DNA from: Actinoplanes couchii
GTDB lineage: Bacteria > Actinomycetota > Actinomycetes > Mycobacteriales > Micromonosporaceae
Reading direction: 5' to 3'
DNA: 64,000 bases
Assembly (NCBI RefSeq): GCF_016862075.1
Contig: NZ_BOMG01000102.1
Span: 62,001 to 126,000, forward strand
Shown: piece by piece, positions 50,230 through 59,200 of the stretch
Layout: each line of letters starts with the position of its first letter
Position numbering within the stretch: position 1 is the first letter of the stretch
The notes under the pieces: generated by a model
Told to the model about the DNA's origin: nothing
The model's database searches: none
What the model saw: only the letters and a program-made list of their open reading frames with translations
Program-made: the position numbers and the translations under genes

Positions 50230-51666
50230 ATGACCTTCGCCAACCCGGTGATCCCGGGCATGCACCCCGACCCGAGCGTCTGCCGGGTGGGCGACGACTA
50301 CTACCTCGCCTGCTCCAGCTTCGAGTACTTCCCCGGCGTGCCGATCCTGCACAGCCGCGACCTGATCCACTGGGAGCAGATCGGCAACGCGCTGGACCGG
50401 CCGGCCCAGCTCGCCCTGCCGCCGTCCACCCCCTCGTCCGGCGGCGTCTACGCACCCACGCTGCGTCACCACGACGGCCGGTTCTGGCTGATCACCACCA
50501 ACGTCGCCCCCGACGGCGGCACCATGATCTACACCGCTGACCGGGCGGAAGGTCCCTGGTCCGACCCGGTGCGAGTGCCGATCCAGGGCATCGACCCCGA
50601 CCTCGTCTGGGACGAAGACGGTCACTGCTGGTGCACGTACGCAGGCGTCTGGCAGGTCCGCATCGACCCCCGGGAGGGACACGTCCTCAGTGCGCCCCGC
50701 AGACTCTGGTCGGGGGCCCCGGGCGCCCAGGCGCCGGAGGCGCCGCACCTCTACCGCATCGGCGACCGGTGGTACCTGCTGATCGCCGAGGGCGGCACCG
50801 AACGGGGCCACGCCGTGTCCATCGCCCGTGGCCCCAGCCCCGAGGGCCCGTTCGAGCCGTGCCCGGCCAACCCGATCCTCACCCACCGGGGCAGCAACCA
50901 CCCGATCCAGAACACCGGCCACGCCGACCTGGTCCAGGCCCCCGACGGGCAGTGGTGGATGGTGCTGCTCGGCGTCCGGCCCGGCGGCGGCACCCCCGGC
51001 TGGCACGTGCTCGGCCGCGAAACTTTCCTGGTCCCGGTTTCCTGGCACGACGGATGGCCGGTCGTCGGCGATCTCCAGCTCGGCACCCCGGCACCGGCGA
51101 TCGGCGACCGCGACGACTTCGACGCGCCCACGCTGGACCCGCGCTGGCTGTCGATCCGGTCCCGGCCGGACGAGAGCTGGTCCACCACCGACCGGCCGGG
51201 CTGGCTCACCCTGCACGCCCGCGACCAATTGCTCGACGACCCCGGCGTCACCTTCCTCGGCCGCCGCCAGCAGCACCACAGCTGCACGATCCGGACACTC
51301 GTCGACGGCCGCGGGGGACTGGCCGTGCGTCTCGACGAAAGTCACCACTACGCGGTGGAGACGACCGATGCGGGTGTACGGGTGATCGCCCGGCTCGGTT
51401 CGGTGCGGCACGAGACCCCGGTCCTGCCGGTTCCGGACGGCCCCGTCCAGCTGCGCATCGACATCGTCGCGGCGAAGGACGGCGACGGTCACCCCCGGCA
51501 GGAACCCGACACCATCCGCCTGGGCACCGAGACCGAGGTGCTCGCCGAACTCGACGGACGCTATCTGTCCACCGAGGTCGCCGGCGGCTTCACCGGCCGG
51601 GTCCTGGGCATGTACGCGTCCACCGGCGCGGCCCGCTTCGATTGGTTCGACTATGCGCCCGCGTGA
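50230..51666 (+). CDS. GH43 glycoside hydrolase (beta-xylosidase / alpha-L-arabinofuranosidase type)
   Basis: A 478-residue protein without a signal peptide, so probably cytoplasmic. The five-bladed propeller has the base Asp14 (IPGMHPDPSVC), Asp122 (GIDPDLVWDEDG) and acid Glu170 (APEAPHLYRIG). From about 295 a beta-sandwich C-terminal domain (GH43_C2-like; RDDFDAPTLDPRWLSIRSRP) follows. Enzymes of this type trim xylo- or arabino-oligosaccharides. Divergence from the importer and a downstream LacI gene indicate an import-and-hydrolysis locus. Confidence 0.92.
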   Translation: MTFANPVIPGMHPDPSVCRVGDDYYLACSSFEYFPGVPILHSRDLIHWEQIGNALDRPAQLALPPSTPSSGGVYAPTLRHHDGRFWLITTNVAPDGGTMIYTADRAEGPWSDPVRVPIQGIDPDLVWDEDGHCWCTYAGVWQVRIDPREGHVLSAPRRLWSGAPGAQAPEAPHLYRIGDRWYLLIAEGGTERGHAVSIARGPSPEGPFEPCPANPILTHRGSNHPIQNTGHADLVQAPDGQWWMVLLGVRPGGGTPGWHVLGRETFLVPVSWHDGWPVVGDLQLGTPAPAIGDRDDFDAPTLDPRWLSIRSRPDESWSTTDRPGWLTLHARDQLLDDPGVTFLGRRQQHHSCTIRTLVDGRGGLAVRLDESHHYAVETTDAGVRVIARLGSVRHETPVLPVPDGPVQLRIDIVAAKDGDGHPRQEPDTIRLGTETEVLAELDGRYLSTEVAGGFTGRVLGMYASTGAARFDWFDYAPA

Positions 51667-51682
51667 TCCCTATCCTGTCCCG

Positions 51683-52693
51683 GTGAGCGCTGACGACCCG
51701 GTCAAGCCGGTGACCATCTCGTACATCGCCGAGACGGCAGGTGTCTCGGTCCCGACCGTCTCCAAGGTCATCAACGGGCGCTCCGGGGTGGCCGCCGACA
51801 CCCGGGCCCGGGTCGAGGCGCTGATCACCAGATATGGATACCGCAAGTCCAGCCCGGCCCAGCGCACCAACCTGATGGAGCTGGTCGTCGGCGAGCTGGA
51901 GCACATGTGGGGTGTCGAGATCATCCGCGGCGTGCAGCAGGTGGTCCGCGCGCACCGGGTCGGCATGGTGCTGACCGAGTTCGGCCCGGACCACAGCACC
52001 ATCCGCTACTGGATCGACGACACCATCGCCCGCCGTCCCGACTGCATCGTCACGGTCGCCCAGCTGTCGACCGCCGAGCAGGACCAGCTGCGGGCCCGCG
52101 GCATCCCGTTCGTGGTGCTCGACCCGAGCAGCGAGCTGCCCGACGACGTGCCGTACGTGGGGGCCACCAACTGGAACGGCGGCCGCACCGCCGCCCGGCA
52201 CCTGATCGGTCTCGGACACCGGGACATCGCCGTGATCAGCGGCCCGGACCACCTCTACTGCCAGGCCCGCCTCGACGGCCAGCGTTCCGCGTTGCAGGCG
52301 GCCGGCCTGCCGGTCGGTGAGCATCGGGCCGCGCTGACCACGATGGGCGGCTTCGAGGTGGCCCTCGAGCTGCTGAAAGACGCGGACCGGCCGACCGCGA
52401 TCATCGCCGGGAACGACCTGCAGGCGGTCGGTGTCTACCAGGCCGCCCGCGCGCTCGGCCTGCGTGTGCCGGACGACGTGAGCGTGGTCGGTTTCGACGA
52501 CCTGCCGATCGCGACGATGGTCGATCCGCTGCTCACCACGGTCCGGCAGCCGCTGACCGAGATGGCGATGGCCGCCACCGAACTCGCCCTGGCCCTCGGC
52601 CGCGGCGAGACCGCCTCGCAGACCGGCATCGAGCTGGCCACCCGGCTGGTGATCCGGGAGAGTACCGCGCCACCTGTTTCACACCGGCCCTGA
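51683..52693 (+). CDS. LacI-family regulator of the GH43/importer locus
   Basis: A 336-residue LacI protein: HTH VTISYIAETAGVSVPTVSKV and hinge (INGRSGVAADTRARVEALI), then a sugar-binding sensor (EIIRGVQQVVRAHRVGMVLT; VVGFDDLPIATMVDPLLTTV; RLVIRESTAPP). GTG 51683 lies 16 bp after the GH43 stop, so it is probably in the same transcript. It likely represses GH43, lplABC and perhaps the GH5 gene through GAAACTTTC-type sites, released by a xylo- or arabino-oligosaccharide. Confidence 0.93.
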   Translation: MSADDPVKPVTISYIAETAGVSVPTVSKVINGRSGVAADTRARVEALITRYGYRKSSPAQRTNLMELVVGELEHMWGVEIIRGVQQVVRAHRVGMVLTEFGPDHSTIRYWIDDTIARRPDCIVTVAQLSTAEQDQLRARGIPFVVLDPSSELPDDVPYVGATNWNGGRTAARHLIGLGHRDIAVISGPDHLYCQARLDGQRSALQAAGLPVGEHRAALTTMGGFEVALELLKDADRPTAIIAGNDLQAVGVYQAARALGLRVPDDVSVVGFDDLPIATMVDPLLTTVRQPLTEMAMAATELALALGRGETASQTGIELATRLVIRESTAPPVSHRP

Positions 52694-52711
52694 CCGGGCA
52701 TTTCATCAGGC

Positions 52712-53062
52712 ATGTTCCCTGCTGAGAACCTCCGCGACTGGCGGGGTGAGAACGTCATCGATCCGGACGGCGACAAGATCGGCGATCTGGAGGCCGTCTA
52801 CGTCGACACGATGACCGACGAACCCGCCTTCGTCACCGTCCGGGTCGGATTCATCGGCCGCCACCGGCTGATCTTCGTGCCCCTGGTGGGCGCGACGGTC
52901 AGCCCGAAGGCGGTGCGGGTGCGCTACGCCAAGAAACTGACCGGCAGCGCACCGGGCATCGACATGGACGGTGAGCTGGCGGCCGCCGACGAACCCGAGG
53001 TCTTCGCCCACTACGGCCTGCCGTACGAGATCGGCCCGTCCCGCCGTCTGGCCCGCCGCTGA
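52712..53062 (+). CDS. PRC-barrel domain protein
   Basis: A 116-residue protein with one PRC-barrel domain (about 5-80; LRDWRGENVIDPDGDKIGDL, then AVYVDTMTDEPAFVTVRVG, and VGATVSPKAVRVRYAKK). The acidic C-terminal tail (AADEPEVFAHYGLPYEIG) is commonly found in stand-alone PRC proteins of actinobacteria. PRC-barrels bind RNA or protein partners (RimM, photosynthetic reaction centre H), but the role of small stand-alone ones is unknown. Confidence 0.87.
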   Translation: MFPAENLRDWRGENVIDPDGDKIGDLEAVYVDTMTDEPAFVTVRVGFIGRHRLIFVPLVGATVSPKAVRVRYAKKLTGSAPGIDMDGELAAADEPEVFAHYGLPYEIGPSRRLARR

Positions 53063-53152
53063 CATCGGCGGCCGTCCGGTAGATCGGGGCCTCGGTTAGG
53101 CCCTGCATCACGTTGCCTTGTGTCCCGGCGCGGTGGGGCGAGATCATCACTC

Positions 53153-56089
53153 ATGATCGATTTCTCGCCCGAGGAGGACGAGACCTCGCCGGCCGTGGCC
53201 ACGCCGCGTTTTGTCGGCCGGGACCGGGAGCTGGCCGTTCTGCGCGGCGCCCTGGCCCGGCCCCCGGCGATTGTGCTGGTGGAGGGCGAGGCCGGGATCG
53301 GCAAGAGCCGGCTGCTGCGCGAGTGGTCGGCCACGCCGGACCGGCACACCGCCCTGGTGTCGGTGTGCCCACCGCTGCGCGAGTCGCTGACACTGGGCCC
53401 GATCGTCGACGCGTTCCAGGACATCGAGCACCCGCTGCCGGGCGAGGGACTCACCGAACTCGCCGGCGCGTTACGCCCCCTGTTCCCGGAGTGGTCGTCG
53501 AGCCTGCCACCCGCGCTGCCGCCCCTGGACGACGCGAAGGCGGCCCGGCACCGCCTGTTCCGGGCCCTGAACGAGCTGCTGCGGGCGCTACGGGTCGACG
53601 TCCTCGTGCTGGAGGACGCGCACTGGGCCGACGAGGTGACGTGTGAATTCCTGCTGTTCGTGATCTCCCGCCAGCAGTCGGGCGGGCCCAGCCTGGTGAT
53701 CTCGTACCGGCCGGAGGAGGTGGCCGACGGATCGCTGCTGCTGCGGCTTACGTCCCGCCTGCCGGCCGGGGTGACCCAGCTGCGGATCGCCCTGGCGCCG
53801 ATGCGACCGGCCGACACGGCGGCGCTGGTGTCCTCGATGCTGGACGGTGAGCCGATCTCGCAGGAGTTCACCACGTTCATGCACGGCCGGACCGGCGGTG
53901 TCCCCCTCGCGGTGGAGGAGTCGGTGCGCCTGATGTGCGACCGGGCCGACATCGTCTTCCGCGACGGGCAGTGGGTCCGGCTGAAACTGCGTGAGCTGCG
54001 GGTGCCGCCGACGGTGCGGGACTCCACCCGGGAGCGGGTCAGCCGCCTGTCGCCGTCGGCCCAGCAGGTGCTGCGGGCCGCGGCCACCCTTGCCGGGCGC
54101 TCCTCGACGGCGACGATCGCGGCGACCGCCAACCTGTCCCCGGCCGTGTGCCGGGCCGCCATCGCGGAGGCGGCCGGCGCCGGTGTCCTGGACGGCGACG
54201 AGCACGGCTGGTGGCGGTTCCGGCACGTGCTGGCCGCCACCGCCGTCTACGAGGCGATCCCGCTGACCGACCGCCGGCACTTCCACCTGCTGGCCGGCCG
54301 GGCCCTGGAGCAACTGCGGCCCCCGCCGGTGGCGCGCCTGGCCCACCACTTCCGGGAGGCCCGCGAGACGAATTCCTGGTTGCGGTACGCCGAACAGGGC
54401 GCTGAGCTTGCCATCGCCTCCGGTGACCACACCAAGGCGGTGGATCTGCTGGTCGACCTGCTGTCCCGGGCGGTCCTGCCGCCGGTGGACCGGGCGCGGG
54501 TCGCGGGCATCGCCGGGGTCGCCGCGCTGGGCCGCCGGGAACAGGTCGACGAGGTCTACCACCGGGTGATCCGTACCCTGCGTTCGGTGCTGGGCACCCC
54601 CGGCCTCTCCGCCCGGCAGCAGGCCGAGATCCGCAACCCGCTGGGCCGGCTCCTGATCACCGTCGGCGAGGCGCAGGCCGCGCTCAGCGAACTGGAGCAG
54701 GCGGTGGACAACCTCGACCACGACCCGGTCGAGGCGGCCCGGGCGATGACCTACCTCGGTTGGGCGTACGCGGGACCATGGCCGGCCTCGACCCATCGGC
54801 GCTGGCTGGACCGGGCCGCGGCACTGACCGCCCGGATCGACTCCCCGGAGCAGCGGCTGAACCTGGCCGGCAACCGGGCCGCGGCGCTGCTGATGCTGGG
54901 CGAACAGGAGGCCTGGGACGTCGTCGCCGGCCTGCCCGCCGACGGCAGCACCGCGGCGGAACGTCTGGACGTGGCCCGCATCCACGTCAACGTCGGCACC
55001 GGGGCGCTGATCTGGGGCCGTTACACCGACGCCGAGCACCATCTCGCCGTCGCGCTGCGCCTGGCCGAGGCCGAGCAGGCGTCCCGGCTGCAGCACAACG
55101 TCCGCCTCGAACAGGCCAACCTGGCGTGGAACACCGGCCGCTGGGACGGTCTCGCGGAGACCAGCGCGGCTCTCGCCGACGCCGACCGGGACCGGCCGGC
55201 CCACTACCTCGGCAGCATGCGCCTGGCCGCCCGGCTGGCCGCGGCGACCGGTCGGCGGCGGGCCGCGGAGGAGCAGTTCCGGCTGGTGCTGGAGGAGTCC
55301 GCCCGTCTCGGCGCCGCCGACGACACGATGGAGGCGGCGGCCGCGCTGGCCAGGCTGTGGCTGACCGACGGAGACGGCCGCCGGGCGCTGCGGATCACGG
55401 ACGAGCCGATGGACACCGTACGGCGAAAGGGGGTCTGGATCTGGGCGACGGACCTCGTCCCGGCCCGCGTCGAAGCGCTGCTCGCCACCGGCGACCCGGC
55501 AGCCGCGAAAATTTTGACCGACCGGTTCGCCCGGGGACTGCGCGGCCGGACCGCACCCGCGCCGCGTGCCGCGCTCGCCCTGTGCCGTGCCCTGCTGCTC
55601 GGCGCGTCCGGCGACCACGCCCGGGCGGCGACCGCCTTCGACCGGACGGCGCGTGCCTGGAACGTGCTGCCGCGCCCGTACGACGCCCTGCGCGCCCGCG
55701 AACGCCAGGCCGAGGCGCTGGTGGCGCAGGGCCGGATCGAGGCGGGCCGCGAGCTGCTGGCCGTGCAGTACGAGCAGCTGTTCCGGCTCGGCGCCCGCGG
55801 TGACGCGGACCGTCTCGCCCAACTTTTGCGCGAGCACGGCGCCGAGGTCCCGCGACTGTGGCGCGGCGGCCGGCGCGGGTACGGCGACCAGCTGTCCCCT
55901 CGCGAACTCGACGTGGTCCAGCTGGTCGTGGCGGGCAAGACGAACCGGCAGATCAGCCGGATCCTGGCCAAGTCACCGGCCACCGTGGACCAGCAGCTGC
56001 GCGCGGCGATGCGCAAGCTGAAGGTGAGTTCCCGGACCGCGCTGGCGGTCAAGGCGGTGGAGGCCGGCGTGTTCGCCGATGAAGTTTGA
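53153..56089 (+). CDS. Large AAA-ATPase / LuxR-family transcriptional regulator
   Basis: A 978-residue LAL-type regulator. N-terminal AAA_16 module with Walker A GEAGIGKS (about 45-52) and Walker B VLVLEDAHWADE, a long helical TPR-like sensor (about 380-890) and a C-terminal LuxR HTH (about 905-970; SPRELDVVQLVVAGKTNRQI). It resembles MalT-type ATP-dependent activators, often controlling secondary metabolism or carbon use. ATG 53153 is preferred to GTG 53120. No obvious target gene is adjacent besides the downstream peptidase. Confidence 0.93.
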   Translation: MIDFSPEEDETSPAVATPRFVGRDRELAVLRGALARPPAIVLVEGEAGIGKSRLLREWSATPDRHTALVSVCPPLRESLTLGPIVDAFQDIEHPLPGEGLTELAGALRPLFPEWSSSLPPALPPLDDAKAARHRLFRALNELLRALRVDVLVLEDAHWADEVTCEFLLFVISRQQSGGPSLVISYRPEEVADGSLLLRLTSRLPAGVTQLRIALAPMRPADTAALVSSMLDGEPISQEFTTFMHGRTGGVPLAVEESVRLMCDRADIVFRDGQWVRLKLRELRVPPTVRDSTRERVSRLSPSAQQVLRAAATLAGRSSTATIAATANLSPAVCRAAIAEAAGAGVLDGDEHGWWRFRHVLAATAVYEAIPLTDRRHFHLLAGRALEQLRPPPVARLAHHFREARETNSWLRYAEQGAELAIASGDHTKAVDLLVDLLSRAVLPPVDRARVAGIAGVAALGRREQVDEVYHRVIRTLRSVLGTPGLSARQQAEIRNPLGRLLITVGEAQAALSELEQAVDNLDHDPVEAARAMTYLGWAYAGPWPASTHRRWLDRAAALTARIDSPEQRLNLAGNRAAALLMLGEQEAWDVVAGLPADGSTAAERLDVARIHVNVGTGALIWGRYTDAEHHLAVALRLAEAEQASRLQHNVRLEQANLAWNTGRWDGLAETSAALADADRDRPAHYLGSMRLAARLAAATGRRRAAEEQFRLVLEESARLGAADDTMEAAAALARLWLTDGDGRRALRITDEPMDTVRRKGVWIWATDLVPARVEALLATGDPAAAKILTDRFARGLRGRTAPAPRAALALCRALLLGASGDHARAATAFDRTARAWNVLPRPYDALRARERQAEALVAQGRIEAGRELLAVQYEQLFRLGARGDADRLAQLLREHGAEVPRLWRGGRRGYGDQLSPRELDVVQLVVAGKTNRQISRILAKSPATVDQQLRAAMRKLKVSSRTALAVKAVEAGVFADEV

Positions 56090-56163
56090 CGTATCCACCT
56101 GATAGCTAAGGGTCCTCGCCCGGCCCGAGCATGACTCCATGATTCATAGTCCACGGCCGATGC

Positions 56164-56280
56164 ATGCCTGAGCAGCCCGCCGACGAGCCTCCGCCACCTC
56201 TCGAACCGCCGCGGGATCCGCACGAGGACGTCGACGAAGACGCCGTGCCCCCGCGCCACGACCCCTACCAACCCCTGTAG
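56164..56280 (+). CDS. Possible 38-residue acidic proline-rich peptide
   Basis: ATG 56164 opens a frame to TAG 56278-56280. The product is proline- and acid-rich (MPEQPADEPPPPLEPPRDPH, then EDVDEDAVPPRHDP). No strong ribosome site precedes it. It lies 13 bp upstream of the S8 peptidase start and in the same direction. Similar short Pro/Asp peptides occur near many genes; this one may be chance. Confidence 0.3.
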   Translation: MPEQPADEPPPPLEPPRDPHEDVDEDAVPPRHDPYQPL

Positions 56281-56293
56281 GCGGAAGAGACCC

Positions 56294-59200
56294 ATGAGAC
56301 TCACAGCCCTCGCGGCGACGATGGCCGCTGCCCTTGTCATTCTTCAACCACTACCGGCGTACGCGGCGGAGCCGGATCCCGGCAAGATCGCCCCCGCTCT
56401 GGCCGACCGTTTCCGGACGCAGCCGTCCGCCGACTTCTGGATCACCTTCCAGACCGGTGCCGACCTCACTCCGGCGCGGAAGATCACCGACTGGTCCGCT
56501 CGCGGCCGGTTCGTCCACGACGCGCTGACCGCGGCGGCGAAGACCTCGCTGGCCGCCGTCTCCCCGGAACTGGACCGGGCCGGCGTCAAGTACACCTCCT
56601 ACCCGATCGCCAACGCCGTGCTCGTCAAGGGCGGCACCGAGAAGCTCGCCCTCGACGTGGCGTCGCGGTCCCAGGTCGCCGAGATCCACGCGACGCCGCA
56701 GGCCGCCCTGGTCGAGCCGGTGGACGAGAAGATCGCCGACTCCACCCGGGCCGCCAAGGCCGCCGACGCCGTCACCTGGGGCCTGGAGGCGATCCACGCC
56801 CCGCAGGCCTGGGCGATGGGCGCCACCGGCGCCGGCATCACCGTGTCCAACCTCGACTCGGGTGTGCAGTTCGACCACCCGGCGCTGGTGCGGCAGTACC
56901 GCGGCACGAAGGCCGACGGCACCGTCGACCACAACTACAACTGGATGGCCACCCGCGGCTCGTGCGCGACCGCCCCGTGCGACGACGACGGCCACGGCAC
57001 GCACACGATGGGCACCATGGTCGGCGCGGACGTCGCCGACCACGTCGGTGTCGCACCGGACGCCCGGTGGATCGCCACCGACGGCTGCTGCTCGGACTCC
57101 GGCGTCGAGTCGCTGCTGCGGTCCGGCTGGTGGCTGCTCGCCCCGACCGACGTCCAGGGCAACAACCCCGACCCGGCCAAGCGCCCGCACGTCATCAACA
57201 ACTCGTGGGGCCAGAACGCCGAGCACAACTTCAACGACTTCTTCCGGGCCATCGACGAGGCCTGGACCGCCGCGGGCATCTTCAGCACCTGATCGTCCGG
57301 CAATTCCTCGCCGTTCGCCGCCTGCGACACGGTCTCCTCGCCCGGCTCCGCCGAGAGCGCCTACTCGGTCGGCGCCTACGCCTCGGACGGCACCCTGGCG
57401 TCGTTCTCCCGCAAGGGCGAGGGCGAAAGCGGCAAGATCAAACCGGAGATCTCCGCCCCCGGTGTCGCCGTCCGCTCGTCCTATCCGAACAACGGCTACG
57501 CCGAACTGTCCGGTACGTCGATGGCCGCACCGCACGTGGCAGGCGCCGTCGCGGCGTTGTGGAGCTACGACCCGACCCTGATCGGGCAGATCGAGGAGAC
57601 CCGCCGCCTGCTCGGCGAGTCGGCCACCGACGTCGACGACACCGAGTGCGGCGGCACCGCCGAGGTCAACAACATGTACGGCGAGGGCCGCCTCGACCTG
57701 GTCCGTCTGCTGGAACTCGCGCCCCGCAAGGGCGGCACCCTCACCGGTGCCGTCACCGCCGGCGGCGCCCCGGTCGCCGCCGCGGACGTGACGATCAGCG
57801 GGCCGTTCAGCCGCTCGATCGGCACCGACGAGAAGGGCCGGTTCACCACGAACCTGCCGGCCGGTGACTACCAGCTCAGCACCAAAGCGTTCGGCTACCT
57901 GACCGCGACCGCCGACGTCACGATCAGCATCGGTCAGGACACCGCCGTCGAACTGCCGCTCACCGCCGCCACCAGGCACGACGTCAGCGGCCGGGTGGTC
58001 GACGACAAGAAGCAGCCGGTCGCGAACGCCGACGTCACGGTCAAGGACACCCCGCTCAAGCCGGTACGCACCGGCGCCGACGGCACGTTCACCTTCACCG
58101 CGGTTCCCGAGGGTGCGTACAGCCTGGCTGTCGATCCGAATGCCTGTTTCTCGCCCACTACGGCCCCGCTGACCGTCGGGCCGGGCACCGGATCGCCGGA
58201 GATCGGAGTCGGGCTCGTCGTCGACAAGGGCGGCTACAGCTGCGCCGTCACCGAGGGCGAGCACCTGCGCGGCACCGAGCAGGTCTCCTTCCCCAGCGGG
58301 GTGTGGACCACGGTGAAGCTGCCGTTCCCGATCGCGCTCTACAACGGCAGCCACGACACCCTCGGCATCGGCCTGCGCGGTGTCATCGCCCCGGACGGCA
58401 GCACCGGACCCGGTTACGGCGGTGCGGGGGTGTTCCCGTTCTACACCCAGAGCCCGGTCCAGTTCGCCCCCGGCGGTGGTGTCTTCACGGCGGCCACCAA
58501 GGTCAACGGTGAGGACGCGTTCGTCGTCGAGTACCGCAGCGCCCGACTCTGGGCCTATCCGAGCCGGTCGGAGTACACCGCACCGGTCAACTACTCGGCC
58601 ACGTTCACCCGGTCCGGCACGATCATCTTCGGGTACGGCGACGGCATCGGGACCGACGACAAGGTGACCGGCGGCGCGCACGGCATCACCGGCATCCAGG
58701 GCTGGGCCGGTGTCGACGGCATCCGGTTCTCCGACAGTGTCCCGGTGCTGCGGGACGGCATGGTCGTCACGTACGACATGCCGGACTTCGGCTACCTCGA
58801 CACGACAGTGGTCGACCGGAACGACGGCCTGCCGGTCGTCGGCGCGAAAGTTTCCTTCAGCACCGCGAACGGGCTCGTCGAAGCCGTCACCACCGGCGGG
58901 ACCGGCGTCGTGCACCGCCAGCTGCCGGTCGGTGACTACACCATGACGGTCGAGGCGCCGAACTACACGACCGGGACCTTCCCGTTCCAGCTGAAGCAGC
59001 TCTACGCGAAGGCCGCGATCGACGTACGCCTGACCACCGGCGCCGCCGGGCTGAAAGCCGACGGCCTCGATGCGCTGCTGGGCACCGGCCAGAACGGCAC
59101 CGGCTCGCTCACGTTGACCAACACCGGATCGGCCCCGGTCACGTACCACCTGGGTGAGGCCGCCCGGCACCCCGAGTTCGACGCCACCGACGCCACCGCA

